From assembly GCF_016887565.1 (NCBI RefSeq), contig NZ_CP069396.1, positions 4,491,001 to 4,555,000 on the forward strand: a DNA stretch of 64,000 bases. Direction: 5' to 3'. The notes beneath the pieces are model-generated. The model had not been told where the DNA came from and made no database searches. It saw only the letters and a list, made by a program, of their open reading frames with translations. Below, piece by piece: positions 52,396 through 62,918 of the stretch (the stretch's first letter is position 1; each line of letters opens with the position of its first letter). The position numbers were made by a program, and so were the translations under genes. Origin of the DNA: Archangium violaceum (GTDB lineage: Bacteria; Myxococcota; Myxococcia; Myxococcales; Myxococcaceae).

Positions 52396-52458
52396 GTTGG
52401 AAGCAGGCCCAAAGTAGGGAGCCGGACGCGGCTTGTCAACGAGAAGAATCGAGGGTGG

Positions 52459-54432
52459 CTATTCGCCCTCCTCGACGGTGAGCTGGTAGGCATCCTGGAA
52501 GTTGGCCTCGCGGTTGCGGGCGTCGCGGACCTCCAGGAAGTAGACGCCGGGCTCGGCGCTGTAGCGGATGACCTCGGGCTGGTCGCCCTTGGCGCGGTCC
52601 GACGTCTGCACGAGCGACGGCTTGCCGTCCTCGCCCTGGCGGTACAGGTAGAGGCCCACGTCCACCTTGAGGATGCCCAGCAGGGTGGCCTTCAGCGCGG
52701 TGCGCACGGGCCGGTCCGACAGGTCCAGCCGGTAGTAGTCCACGTCCTTGAGCGGGTAGACGGTGCCGCGCACCGGCTTGCCCGGGGTGAGCTCCATGGC
52801 GCGCTCCGTCGCGTTGTTGGGCTCGCGCTCCTCGCTGCCGTTGTCGGGGACGGTGGTGATGCTCAGGCGGTAGGGCTGGTCCGCGTTCTCGTAGTCGCGC
52901 ACCCACTTGCCGTCCACCTTGCGCGCGGCGCCCTGCACCCGGAAGTAGCAGGTGCCGCCGCAGGCCACGTTGTTCAGGCGCTCGGGCTCCTTGATGGCGC
53001 CCTCGTTGACGCGCTGGACCACCGTCTCCTTCTGGCCCTCGCCCTCGGGGGCCTCCACCACGGACAGCTCCAGGTCCATGAGGTCCACCCCCGACAGCTC
53101 CACCTTGGCCAGCATCGGCTCGCTCGTCCTCAGGACGAAGTTGTCCACGTCCCCCTTGGGCGAGAGGAAGCCCTCCTTGTAGCCGGACATCGGCAGCGGG
53201 GTGGCCTTGTACAGCTCCTCGTTGGGCTCGAGCTCCGCGTTGGCTCCGGCCTCCTCCAGGGACACCTTCAACGTGTAGGCCTTCTCCGAGCTGAAGCCGC
53301 GCCTGGCGTCCTTGCCCGTCCCCGTCCAGCCACTCTTCACCACCACGTACACCACGCGATCGCTCGCCCGCACGCCCACGTTGCGCAGCGCGAAGCCCTC
53401 GCTCTCCTTGCCCTTGGTGGTGAACAGGGGCGCCTCCGCCGCCGAGAGCACCGACAGCTCCGTCCGCACGCCCTCGACGCCCGTGAGCTCGAGCCTCAGC
53501 GCCACCGCGGCGGGCTCCTCGGGCGGGGGAGCCGGCTGGCCCGGGACGGGCACGGGGACTTGAATCTGGGGGAAGCCCCCTGGCTGTGCCGGCGTGCCGG
53601 TGCCGCTCGGCGTGTCCTCACCCGTGGGGGTGGGGGCGTTCGCGGTCTCCCCGGCGCTGGGGGGAGCCTCCTCGGAGGAGCCGGGGGTCGGGAGCGGGGG
53701 ATTGGTCCCCTCGGGCGACTGTGCCTGCGCCTGGTCCGGGGTGGGCGGCGTGGCGCCGGGCGCGGCACCGGTGGCACCGCCCGCGTCCTCGGTGGGGGCC
53801 GGCGCTGGGGGAGTCCCTCCGAGGGGCTCGGGCAGCTCCAGGCGGTACCAGTCCTCGTCACCCGCGTGACCGATGAAGCCCGTCACCGCCAGATCCAGCT
53901 GCATCGGGGTGGCGTCCACGGCCCGGTCGTTGGGCTCGCGCTCCACGCCCTCCTCGGCGGGGTGGTAGCGGACGTCGAGCGTGTAGGCGCCGCCGGTGCC
54001 CTTGCGCGCCGAGGCCACGCGCACCCAGCGCTCGCGCTCGACGGAGAGGTTGGGGAAGCGCTCCGGCTTGTCGTTGCCCGCGCTGTTGATGCTGGCGCTG
54101 CGCACGCCGGGCGCGTCGTACACCTCCAGCACCACGTCGCCGCCGGGAATGCCGGAGACGGTGACGTCCGCCACGCTCGGGCCTCCGGGGGCGAGCCGGT
54201 ACCAGTCCTCGTCGGGCTTGGACGGATCCGCGCCCAGGCTGGCGCTCACCGTCGCGTCCCGGCCGAGGGTGAGGGCCTGGTCGGGCCGGTCATCCGGCTC
54301 CTTCTCGTCCAGCTGCTCCGGTCCGACGACCACCGGACCGGCGTCCGGCGCCTCGCTGTCCTTCTTCGAGCAGCCGCTCGGGCAGCCGATGAGCAGCAGG
54401 GCCCACGGCCACACCCACCCCAGACGTCGCAT
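52459..54432 (-). CDS. lipoprotein with repeated PPC-like domains
   Basis: A 657-residue lipoprotein: signal ending in an IGCPSGC double-Cys lipobox region, then four beta-rich segments each introduced by an E-P-N/D motif (EKEPDDRPDQA, EREPNDRAVDA, ELEPNEELYKA, EREPNNATERA) and containing D-x-D-(W/Y/F)-(Y/F)-x-L, the hallmark of bacterial pre-peptidase C-terminal (PPC) domains. A Pro/Thr/Gly-rich linker of about 110 residues splits segment two from three. A CGGTC loop lies in the third part. No protease domain is attached, so these act as binding or stalk modules. ATG 54432 has AGAGGG upstream and is preferred over the ATG at 54450. Confidence 0.78.
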   Translation of the reverse strand: MRRLGWVWPWALLLIGCPSGCSKKDSEAPDAGPVVVGPEQLDEKEPDDRPDQALTLGRDATVSASLGADPSKPDEDWYRLAPGGPSVADVTVSGIPGGDVVLEVYDAPGVRSASINSAGNDKPERFPNLSVERERWVRVASARKGTGGAYTLDVRYHPAEEGVEREPNDRAVDATPMQLDLAVTGFIGHAGDEDWYRLELPEPLGGTPPAPAPTEDAGGATGAAPGATPPTPDQAQAQSPEGTNPPLPTPGSSEEAPPSAGETANAPTPTGEDTPSGTGTPAQPGGFPQIQVPVPVPGQPAPPPEEPAAVALRLELTGVEGVRTELSVLSAAEAPLFTTKGKESEGFALRNVGVRASDRVVYVVVKSGWTGTGKDARRGFSSEKAYTLKVSLEEAGANAELEPNEELYKATPLPMSGYKEGFLSPKGDVDNFVLRTSEPMLAKVELSGVDLMDLELSVVEAPEGEGQKETVVQRVNEGAIKEPERLNNVACGGTCYFRVQGAARKVDGKWVRDYENADQPYRLSITTVPDNGSEEREPNNATERAMELTPGKPVRGTVYPLKDVDYYRLDLSDRPVRTALKATLLGILKVDVGLYLYRQGEDGKPSLVQTSDRAKGDQPEVIRYSAEPGVYFLEVRDARNREANFQDAYQLTVEEGE

Positions 54433-54616
54433 TCCGTTCCCTCTTGGCATTCGGGCGCCTACTCAATCCCCTGGCGCCCGGGTGTCAAGGTTCGCCAACA
54501 GACCCGCCGGCGGTTTCATCCCGGAAAAGGATGGGACCGTGGACGGAGCCGTGGCGTTCCTGGCCCGTGGGGTACGGGCCGGGAGGGGGAGGGAAGGGGA
54601 CACCCCCGGAGGGGCG

Positions 54617-55018
54617 TCAGACGGCGGCTGACTTCCTCTTGGCGCCGAAGTGGCGGAAGAAGTCGATGATCTCCTGCTCGGCCACCTTGGCATCGGTGGC
54701 GTCGGCGAACTCCGACTCGAGGAAGATGCCGCCACAGGACTCGCAGGTGTCGTAGTGCAGCGGGTGCTGTCTGTCCCCGCCGTCTACACGGACGAGGTCC
54801 ACCTGGCACTCGGGGCACTGACCCGTGAGAGCCTCGGCGTCGACCTTGCCGCCCTGGCTCTCGAGCCCGGGAAGATTGTTGTGGAGGAGGATCCGGTTGA
54901 GATCCGCGACGTCGATCCAAAGTCCGCCGCACTCTCCACACTTGCGCAGCGTCTCATGCTCCCCTTCGAGCTCGGCCATCTCGACGCTGCAACCGGGGCA
55001 ATTCATGGGGTGGGTCAT
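54617..55018 (-). CDS. double zf-TFIIB zinc-ribbon protein
   Basis: A 133-residue protein with two TFIIB-like zinc ribbons: CPGC-x17-CGECGGLWID and CPECQVDLVRV...CESCGGIFLES. This pattern, zf-TFIIB, occurs in small proteins of unknown role, often linked to nucleic acid or protein binding. ATG 55018 has AGGAGA just upstream; ATG 55006 is possible. The tail is basic (FGAKRKSAAV). Stands alone between the lipoprotein and murA. Confidence 0.82.
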   Translation of the reverse strand: MTHPMNCPGCSVEMAELEGEHETLRKCGECGGLWIDVADLNRILLHNNLPGLESQGGKVDAEALTGQCPECQVDLVRVDGGDRQHPLHYDTCESCGGIFLESEFADATDAKVAEQEIIDFFRHFGAKRKSAAV

Positions 55019-55177
55019 TCTCCTGTAGGGGGGAGTCGAGCTCCCGTGGGGGTTCGTCCGGGGACGGCTTGCTCCCCGGACGTTCAGAGAATGATAGGTC
55101 GCATGAATTTTAGGATGCAACCCGACTGCGCAGATGTGTTCACGCCAGCAACTCCGGCCACCCCCCGGGCCGGGGTC

Positions 55178-56443
55178 TCAGGCCTTCACACGGCGGATAT
55201 CGGCCCCCAGCTTGCGTAGCTTGTTCTCCAGGCGCTCGTACCCCCGGTCCAGGTGGTAGATGCGGGCGATCTCCGTCTTGCCCTCGGCGCGCAGGCCGGC
55301 CAGGACGAGGGAGGCGCTGGCGCGCAGGTCCGTGGCCATCACCGGCGCCCCGGACAGCTTCTTGACCCCCTTCACCACGGCCGTGTGGCCCTGGATGGTG
55401 ATGTCCGCCCCCATCCGGTGCAGCTCCGGCACGTGCATGAAGCGGTTCTCGAAGATGCTCTCGGAGATGACCGAGGTGCCGCTGGCCACCGTCATGAGTC
55501 CCATGAGCTGGGCCTGCATGTCGGTGGGGAAGCCGGGGTGCTCGGTCGTCTTCACGTCCACCGAAGTGACGACCTTGGGGGCCTTCACCCGCAGGCCGTG
55601 CTCCTCGGCGGTGATGGTGCAGCCCGTCTCGCGCAGCTTGAGGATGACGGACTCCAGGTGCTCGGGCACGGCGTGCTTGACGAGCACGTTACCGCCGGTG
55701 ATGGCCGCTGCCACCATCAGCGTACCCGCCTCGATGCGGTCCGGGAGGATGGCGTGGTCCACCGGCTTGAGCGAGTCCACCCCGTCGATGGTGATGACGG
55801 AGGTGCCCGCGCCCTCGATGCGGGCACCCATCTTGTTGAGCACCCGGGCGAGCTCCTCCACCTCGGGCTCGCGCGCGCAGTTCTCCAGCACGGTGCGGCC
55901 CTTGGCCAGCACGGCCGCCATCATCACGTTCTCCGTCCCCGTCACGGTGATGAGGTCGAAGTTGATGGTGGCGCCCTTGAGCTGCTTCGCCTTGGCCTCG
56001 ACGTAGCCCTCGGTGAGGGTGATTTCGGCGCCCAGGGCCTTGAGGCCCTTGAGGTGCTGGTCGATGGGGCGGGCCCCGATGGCGCAGCCGCCGGGCATGG
56101 ACACGCGGGCCCGGCCGAAGCGGGCCACCAGGGGGCCGAGCACCAGCACCGAGGCGCGCATCGTCTTGACCAGGTCGTAGGGGGCCTCGGGGGTGATGGG
56201 CCCCTCGACGGACACCTCGCACACGTCCTTCTTGCGGCCGGTGAGCCTCGCCGACTGGCAGCCCATGGTGTCGAGCACCTTGAGCATGGTGACGACGTCG
56301 GCCAGGTCCGGCACGTTGCGGTAGACGCTCTTGCCGTCGGCCAGCAGCGCCGAGGCGAGGATGGGGAGCGCCGCGTTCTTCGCTCCCGACACGTTCACCT
56401 CGCCCTGAAGCGGGTGGCCACCCTTCACGATGATCTTGTCCAT
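55178..56443 (-). CDS. murA: UDP-N-acetylglucosamine 1-carboxyvinyltransferase MurA
   Basis: A 421-residue enzyme of normal length. The PEP-adduct cysteine is Cys120 in [11 protein letters not shown], the fosfomycin target; SGAKNAALP and the end-motif [15 protein letters not shown] are present. It transfers enolpyruvate to UDP-GlcNAc, the first step of peptidoglycan synthesis, in the cytoplasm. It lies 21 bases downstream of prmC in the prfA-prmC-murA operon, an order also known in other bacteria. Confidence 0.97.
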   Translation of the reverse strand: MDKIIVKGGHPLQGEVNVSGAKNAALPILASALLADGKSVYRNVPDLADVVTMLKVLDTMGCQSARLTGRKKDVCEVSVEGPITPEAPYDLVKTMRASVLVLGPLVARFGRARVSMPGGCAIGARPIDQHLKGLKALGAEITLTEGYVEAKAKQLKGATINFDLITVTGTENVMMAAVLAKGRTVLENCAREPEVEELARVLNKMGARIEGAGTSVITIDGVDSLKPVDHAILPDRIEAGTLMVAAAITGGNVLVKHAVPEHLESVILKLRETGCTITAEEHGLRVKAPKVVTSVDVKTTEHPGFPTDMQAQLMGLMTVASGTSVISESIFENRFMHVPELHRMGADITIQGHTAVVKGVKKLSGAPVMATDLRASASLVLAGLRAEGKTEIARIYHLDRGYERLENKLRKLGADIRRVKA

Positions 56444-56464
56444 CAGTTCCGTCTCTTCCCGTGG

Positions 56465-57327
56465 CTAGATGGCCACGGGCTGTGTCCCAAAAGCGAGGCG
56501 ATCCCGCCGCTCCAGGTCCTTCTCCACCCGCGCGTCGTCGTAACCCGCGGCTTGGAGGAGGGCCTTCACGGCGTCGCCCTGCGTCTCGCCAATCTCCATT
56601 GCAAGCAGCCCGCCAGGTTTGAGGACGCGGCGGGCGCCCTGGACGACCTTGCGGATGAGCACCAGCCCGTCCGGTCCGCCGTCCAGCGCCATGCGGGGCT
56701 CGCGGCGCACCTCGGGGGACAGGCCGGCGATCTCCCCGGTGGCGATGTAGGGGGGATTGGAGACCACCACATCGAAGCGGGCGTCCGGGGGCAGGGGAGC
56801 GTAGAGGTCGCCCTGTAGCACCGTCACCCGCTCCGCCACACCGAGCGCCTGGGCGTTCTCCCGGGCCAGCGTACAGGCGTCCGGGGACAGGTCCGTGGCC
56901 AGCACGGTGGCCTGTGGCCGCTCGGCCGCGAGGCTGATGGCGAGGCAGCCCGAGCCGGTGCACACATCCAGCGCGGTGCCGGGCGCGTCCTTGGGCAGCC
57001 GGTGCAGGGCGGCCTCCACGAGCAGCTCCGTCTCCGGCCGGGGGATGAGCACCCGCGGGTCCACCTTGAAGGGGCGGTTGTAGAACTCCCGCACGCCGGT
57101 GAGGTACTGGGTGGGCTCACCGGCCATGCGCCGCTCGATGAGGGCGCGGAAGGTGGTGAGCTCGGTCTTCTCCATCGGCCGGTCGAGGTCCACGTACAGG
57201 CGCACCCGGGTCGTCTTCAGCACGTGGGCGAGCAGCACCTCGGCGGTGAGCCGGGGGGCGTCCACGCCACGCTTCTCGAAGTGCTGGGTCGTCCAGGTGA
57301 GGACCTTGCGGATGGTCCAGGTATCGC

Positions 57328-57331
<4 letters not shown>
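56465..57331 (-). CDS. prmC: release factor glutamine methyltransferase PrmC
   Basis: A 288-residue SAM methyltransferase. The Gln-binding motif N192-P-P-Y195 (VVSNPPYIA) and the SAM loop [14 protein letters not shown] are clear; the N-terminal helical domain is typical. It methylates the GGQ glutamine of release factors RF1 and RF2. Its ATG overlaps the prfA stop (ATGA), so enzyme and substrate are co-translated. Confidence 0.96.
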
Positions 57332-58416
<1,085 letters not shown>

Positions 58417-58569
58417 CGGTCTGGGGTCGGGGTTGTGCCCCGTTGTCTGGCCCCTGGCAAGGCCGGACGGGGTCAAGAAATTCCGTGGACTTCCGGGCCG
58501 GGAGCGTGAAAAAAGGGCGGTTCGCTGCCGCCAGTGCGGCCCACTTCCGCTAATACGGAGTACCAGAAG

Positions 58570-58674
58570 ATGCCTGCCCAGAAGGGAAATCGCAGCAAGA
58601 AGAAGCTGTCCAACCGCGCTTCCTCCAAGAAGGCGGCCCTCAAGCGCCGCCGCGCCCGCGAGCGCCGCAAGTAG
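58570..58674 (+). CDS. tiny highly basic protein (34 aa)
   Basis: A 34-codon frame, too short for usual gene calling: [15 protein letters not shown] and then a run of Lys/Arg ending RRRARERRK. Eighteen of 34 residues are Lys or Arg. GGAG lies 11 bases upstream and a 14-pair hairpin comes just after the stop, so it looks like a real single-gene unit. The composition resembles small ribosome-associated proteins, but I cannot name a family. It is divergent from prfA, a translation gene. Confidence 0.65.
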   Translation: MPAQKGNRSKKKLSNRASSKKAALKRRRARERRK

Positions 58675-58683
58675 TTCATGCCT

Positions 58684-58714
58684 GCCTCCTCCCCTGGAGA
58701 CCAGGGGAGGGGGC
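58684..58714 (+). terminator. hairpin terminator of the tiny basic gene
   Basis: CCTCCCCTGG-AGA-CCAGGGGAGG is a perfect ten-pair stem, extendable to 14 with two G-T-tolerant steps, starting ten bases past the stop. No clear T-run follows. Confidence 0.55.
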
Positions 58715-58831
58715 GAGCACCCCTTTCCCGCGCTGGATTAGCCCGGGGGTGGACCCGCCGAGCCCTCGGCGGGAGGGATCACTCTTCGTTGCGCCCCGAG
58801 AGAGGCGGCGCGTAGATTGCCCCGCGAATTC

Positions 58832-59647
58832 ATGGCCCGGGAAAACGACAACATCGTAGCTTCCGACGAGCACAACTCGCGCGGCATCGAACTGGCCGAT
58901 CGCGGCTGGCTCGACGAGGCGATCAAGGAGTTCAAGAAGGCGATCGACCTCGATCCGGACTCCGCCCACGCGCACGACAACCTCGCCACCGTCTACGCGG
59001 AGAAGAAGCTCTTCCGCGAGGCCCTGGGCGAGTACCTCACGGCGCTCAAGCTGGAGCCGGAGAGCCCCACGGCGCACTACAACCTCGCCTGCTTCCTCTC
59101 CACGCACGCGGGGGAGATGGCGGTGGCGGAGTACCGCGAGGCCATCGAGCTGGATCCCGAGTACCCGGACGCGCACCTCAACCTGGGCCTCACGTACGCG
59201 GACCAGGGCCGGATCGAGGACGCGATGCGCGAGCTGCAGACGGCCATCGAGCTGGATCCGCAGGATGCCTTCCCCCGGCACGAGCTCGCCGCGCTGCTGA
59301 TGGACGAGGGGGACTACCGCTCGGCCATCACCCAGCTGAAGGAAGTGGTGCGGCTGGACGCGGAGAACTTCGAGGCGCACCTGGACCTGGGCATCTGCTA
59401 CGCCCAGAAGGGCTTCTACGCGGAGGCCGAGCGCTCGTACGAGAAGGCCAAGGCGCTCAACGCCGAGGATCTGCTGCTCAACTACAACCTGGCCGCCCTG
59501 TACGCGCTCTGGGGCCGCCGGGCGGATGCGTTGGCATTCCTGCAGAAGGCGGTGACGGTGGATCGCCAGAAGGTGCAGGGGTGGCTGGCGACGGATACGA
59601 TGTTCGACTCGCTGAAGGGCGATCCGGAGTTCGACGCGCTCTTCTAG
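58832..59647 (+). CDS. TPR-repeat protein (271 aa)
   Basis: A soluble protein of about six to seven canonical 34-residue TPRs from residue 12 on (for example SRGIELADRGWLDEAIKEFKKAIDLDPDS and AHLNLGLTYADQGRIEDAMRELQTAIELDP). ATG 58832 is preferred over a TTG 15 bases upstream. No signal peptide. A cytoplasmic scaffold or co-chaperone is likely. The CNNM-type membrane gene follows after ten bases and is probably in the same operon. Confidence 0.85.
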   Translation: MARENDNIVASDEHNSRGIELADRGWLDEAIKEFKKAIDLDPDSAHAHDNLATVYAEKKLFREALGEYLTALKLEPESPTAHYNLACFLSTHAGEMAVAEYREAIELDPEYPDAHLNLGLTYADQGRIEDAMRELQTAIELDPQDAFPRHELAALLMDEGDYRSAITQLKEVVRLDAENFEAHLDLGICYAQKGFYAEAERSYEKAKALNAEDLLLNYNLAALYALWGRRADALAFLQKAVTVDRQKVQGWLATDTMFDSLKGDPEFDALF

Positions 59648-59657
59648 CGTCTGAACT

Positions 59658-61004
59658 ATGGAATGGATCTTCCTCGGACTGGCGCTCCTGTTGGTCATCG
59701 CGAACGGGTTCTTCGTGGCGACCGAGTTCGCCATCGTGAAGGTCCGTCATACCCGGCTGCAGGCCCTGGTGGACGAGGGCCGTCCGGGTGCCGGCGTGGC
59801 CCTGAAGATGGTGGACAAGCTGGACGCCTACCTGTCCGCCACGCAATTCGGAATCACCCTCGCGTCACTGGGCCTGGGCTGGCTGGGTGAGCCGGCGTTC
59901 GCGCACCTGCTGGAGCCGGTGCTGACGCGGGTGGTGCCTCCGGCGGCGGGCGAGGCGTTGGCGCACTCGCTGGCGGTGGCGATTGCCTTCGCCATCATCA
60001 CCTTCCTGCACATCGTGGTGGGGGAGCTGGCGCCCAAGAGCTTCGCCATCCAGCGCGCCGAGGACACGACGCTCGCGGTGGCGCTGCCGATGCGCGTCTT
60101 CTACTTCGTCTTCTACCCGGCCATCTGGCTGCTCAACGGCGTGGCGGGCTGGGTGCTGAAGGCCTTCGGGCTGGGCACCGCGCACGAGTCGCAGGATGCG
60201 CACAGCGAGGAGGAGCTGCGTGTCATCCTCCACAGCTCGGCGCAGGCGGGGGCCATCACCACGTCGCGCGCGGAGCTGCTGGAGCGCTCGCTGGAGATGG
60301 CGCAGAAGACGGCGCGCCAGGTGATGGTGCCGCGCAACCAGGTGAAGTTCCTCGACATGGAGGAGCCGCTGGACAAGTGCGTGGCGGACGCTCGAGCCGC
60401 GGGCCACACGTGGCTGCCGGTGTGCCGGGGGAACATGGACGCGGTGGAGGGGGTGGTCAACGTGAAGGACCTCTTCTTCCTGCTGTCCAGGGGCGAGCTG
60501 CGCAGCCTGTCGCAGGTGCAGCGGCCGGTGCTGTACGTGCCGGAGCACGTGACGCTGGAGCAGCTGCTCAACGAGTTCCGCCGGAGGCGCCGGCAGACGG
60601 CGCTGGTGGTGGACGAGCACGGCGGCACGTCGGGGCTGGTGACCATCGCGGACGTGGTGGCCGAGGTGGTGGGCGACGTGGCCGAGCTGGGGCGGCGCAT
60701 GGATGAGGTGCGCTCGCTGCCGGGCGGACGCTTCGAGCTGCCGGGCACGGCCCAGCTGGACGACCTGGAGGACCGCCTGGACGTCTCGTTCGAGGTCGAG
60801 GACGAGGTCGAGGTGACGACGATCGCCGGCTACCTCATGGCGAAGCTGGGGCGCATTCCGGAGAAGGGGGATGCGCTCAAGCTGGACATGTGGCGCATCC
60901 AGGTCGAAGAGGTGGAAGGGCCGCGCGTGGTGCGGGTGACGGTGGAGCCGCAGTCAGGCCCCAAGCCCCCCGTGACGACGGCCACGCCGGATGCCGCTTC
61001 CTGA
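59658..61004 (+). CDS. CNNM/CorC-type membrane protein with CBS domains
   Basis: A 448-residue protein of the hemolysin/CorC (YhdP/TlyC, CNNM) family: N-terminal DUF21 membrane domain with about four helices (FLGLALLLVIANGFFVATEFAIVKVR, ATQFGITLASLGLGWLGEP, HIVVGELAPKSFAIQ), two CBS domains (residues 210-330, VMVPRNQVKFLD...; TALVVDEHGGTSGLVTIADVVAE), and a C-terminal CorC_HlyC domain (370-435). The family is linked to Mg2+ or Co2+ efflux; the old name hemolysin is misleading. Adenine nucleotides probably bind the CBS pair. Confidence 0.92.
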   Translation: MEWIFLGLALLLVIANGFFVATEFAIVKVRHTRLQALVDEGRPGAGVALKMVDKLDAYLSATQFGITLASLGLGWLGEPAFAHLLEPVLTRVVPPAAGEALAHSLAVAIAFAIITFLHIVVGELAPKSFAIQRAEDTTLAVALPMRVFYFVFYPAIWLLNGVAGWVLKAFGLGTAHESQDAHSEEELRVILHSSAQAGAITTSRAELLERSLEMAQKTARQVMVPRNQVKFLDMEEPLDKCVADARAAGHTWLPVCRGNMDAVEGVVNVKDLFFLLSRGELRSLSQVQRPVLYVPEHVTLEQLLNEFRRRRRQTALVVDEHGGTSGLVTIADVVAEVVGDVAELGRRMDEVRSLPGGRFELPGTAQLDDLEDRLDVSFEVEDEVEVTTIAGYLMAKLGRIPEKGDALKLDMWRIQVEEVEGPRVVRVTVEPQSGPKPPVTTATPDAAS

Positions 61005-61005
61005 G

Positions 61006-61202
61006 TCAGACTTCCTCGTCTGGCAGGAGCGTGCGCAACAACTCATCGTCGGGACCGCGTGGTCGCCAACCGGGTGGTGGTGGCGTGGTGAGGCCGTGGG
61101 GCGCGCCTCCGCGAAGGCAGTGAGCGAATCATAACCACGCTCGCGGACCCGCTCATACAGGCGGACCCTCCAGTTGCCATCCCAGGACCGCCCGTCGCTC
61201 AT
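61006..61202 (-). pseudogene. decayed short gene with internal deletion
   Basis: An ATG at 61202 with GGAGAGGG upstream opens MSDGRSWDGNWRVRLYERV and goes on to about TAFAEARPTAS; from there the natural continuation switches frame, and a second stretch, TPPPPGWRPRGPDDELLRTL, ends in LPDEEV and a TGA at 61006-61008. Both pieces look like true coding sequence but are out of frame, with a junction near 61085. The intact gene was probably longer, with its middle lost. Family not identified. The ATG overlaps a TGA of an upstream remnant (ATGA). Confidence 0.5.
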
Positions 61203-61274
61203 CGCCCTCTCCAGGGAGTGAGGTTCATCGGGAGGTTGTAGTCCTCCATCGTCTCCGCGACGAGCCACGCACGT

Positions 61275-61486
61275 TTTGCCGCCGTGCCCTCCGGTGTTGC
61301 AGGGCGAACACCGCGCGCAGGAAGAGGGTGAGGACGTCCGATATGGGACATGAGTCGTGCGACCCGGGTACGACTGTCACCCCGTGGATTTCCTTGTAGA
61401 AGCCCAGACGCGCCATGCAGTGCTGGCGCTCAATGCTTCTTCCGGGAAGCACAACCAGGAGCACGTCATGGTTGCAATGAGGATGC
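61275..61486 (+). repeat. duplicated block, left part, copy 1
   Basis: Matches 62919-63130 over 212 bases at about 95 percent with no gap. In the other copy it is the leader and first codons of the OB-fold-like gene. Ends at GAGGATGC, where copy 1 loses the gene body. Confidence 0.85.
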
Positions 61487-61487
61487 A

Positions 61488-61659
61488 CGGAGGACATCCG
61501 CATCCTCCCTTCACGGTAAGGGAGTGGCTCAATCGAATCACGAGCGCTTTCATGGTTGCAGCGAGCGTGGCTCCGGGGGCTTCTGTCTGACAGGCATATA
61601 GCACTTACCGTCGAACTCGGCCGTGCTCCTGGGACAGGGGGCCTTGGCCTCGAGCAGTA
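61488..61659 (+). repeat. duplicated block, right part, copy 1
   Basis: Matches 63746-63917 over 172 bases at about 96 percent. It contains the last codons of the OB-fold-like gene (out of frame here) and, on the minus strand, the last 33 or so codons of the gene cut by the window end, including FDGKCYMPVRQKPPEP. Confidence 0.85.
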
Positions 61660-61708
61660 GCGGTAGCCGCCCGCCGTGCGCACCACCACCACAAAGGAGA
61701 AATCAATC

Positions 61709-62836
61709 ATGACGAAACTGACCCGGAAGTTTTCAAAGCTGTTCCTCGGCGCGACGATTCGAGTAGCGACGCTGGCGTTGTTTCTCGCGGTCTTCGGCGC
61801 GGCCACGGCCCACGCCCAAACTCAGGCTTACGTGACGAACGGTTATGACAACTCGGTCACGGTGATAGACACGAGCACCAACACCGTCACCGCCACCATC
61901 CCGGTCGGGTCAGGTCCGGCTGGAATCGCCGTCACGCCGAACGGGGCGCGTGCCTACGTGGCGAATTTCGGCGGCACCGATGTCTCTGTGATCGACACGG
62001 CGAGCAACACCGTCATCACCACCGTGCCGCTTGCGGCAACTCCATTAGGAGTCGCCGTCACGCCGAACGGGGCCTTCGCCTACGTGGCGGATGGTGATGT
62101 CTTTGGCGGCGAGGTCTCTGTGATCGATACGAGCACCAACACCGTCGTCGCCACCATCCCGGTCGGCGCCAATCCACGAGGAATCGCCATCACGCCGAAC
62201 GGGGCGCGTGCCTACGTGGTGAATGGTGTCGATAACACCGTCTCGGTGATCGACACGGCGACCGGCACGGTCATCGCCACCGTGCCAGTCGGAAACTCCC
62301 CGCAAGACGTCACCGTCTCGCCTGACGGGGCCTTCGCCTACGTGACGAATCCTTTTGACAACACGCTCTCGGTCATAGACACGGCGACCAACACGGTGAC
62401 CGCCACCCCTTCGGTCGGGAGTTTTCCCATCGACATAGACATCACGCCGAACGGCGCGTCCGGCTACGTGTCGATCGCGGGTAGCAACGCCGTCGCGGTG
62501 CTGGCGACCGCGAGCAACACCGTCGTCACCACCATCCCCGTCGGGTCAAACCCGTACGGAGTCGCCGTCACGCCGGACGGCGCCTCCGTCTACGTGGTGA
62601 ACAACAGCGACGCCACCGTCTCGGTCATCAGCACGGCCACGAATACGGTGACAGCCACCATCCCGACCGGGCTGGTCGGAAGCGGCCCGTTCTATATCGC
62701 CTTCGCGGTCAGGACGCAGGGGCCGACGGACGAAGACCAGTGCAAGAACGGCGGCTGGCAGACCTTCACCAACCCGAAGTTCAAGAATCAGGGGGAGTGC
62801 GTCTCCTTCGTCAACCACATGAAACACTCGCAATGA
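61709..62836 (+). CDS. exported YVTN-family beta-propeller protein
   Basis: A 375-residue protein: signal peptide ending AATAHAQ, then eight or so repeats of about 42 residues with the YVTN pattern (AYVTNGYDNSVTVIDTSTNTVTATIPVG, GIAVTPNGARAYVAN). These fold into a seven- or eight-bladed propeller, usually surface-exposed. The end, DQCKNGGWQTFTNPKFKNQGECV, is a separate short Cys motif found at the C-termini of unrelated exported proteins. GC and codon use are lower than in the neighbours, with many ACC/AAC/GTC but also A- and T-ending codons. AAAGGAGA precedes the ATG. It lies between the two copies of a duplication, so it may be imported. Confidence 0.87.
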   Translation: MTKLTRKFSKLFLGATIRVATLALFLAVFGAATAHAQTQAYVTNGYDNSVTVIDTSTNTVTATIPVGSGPAGIAVTPNGARAYVANFGGTDVSVIDTASNTVITTVPLAATPLGVAVTPNGAFAYVADGDVFGGEVSVIDTSTNTVVATIPVGANPRGIAITPNGARAYVVNGVDNTVSVIDTATGTVIATVPVGNSPQDVTVSPDGAFAYVTNPFDNTLSVIDTATNTVTATPSVGSFPIDIDITPNGASGYVSIAGSNAVAVLATASNTVVTTIPVGSNPYGVAVTPDGASVYVVNNSDATVSVISTATNTVTATIPTGLVGSGPFYIAFAVRTQGPTDEDQCKNGGWQTFTNPKFKNQGECVSFVNHMKHSQ

Positions 62837-62918
62837 ACCGTTGGCCGGGCCGCGCGCCAGTGAAGCCGCCAACAACGATCAGAGATGCTCCGAGGCCGGG
62901 CTTCGCCAGCCGGCTGGA

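Larger units (their letters stand above)
61203..61708. other. gene-remnant region, 506 bp
   Basis: No intact gene. On the minus strand, 61200-61274 reads RAWLVAETMEDYNLPMNLTPW, the apparent end of a lost gene. It meets the duplicated block exactly at 61275. 61275-61486 and 61488-61659 are copies of 62919-63130 and 63746-63917. The last bases before 61709 hold AAAGGAGA, the RBS of the propeller gene. Confidence 0.6.

Noticed and set aside
61275-61490. Duplicated left block, considered as an insertion-sequence or transposase fragment
   Set aside because: A minus-strand frame (ERQHCMARL...YKEIHGV) is open in both copies but has no transposase motif, and no terminal inverted repeats or target-site duplication were seen.
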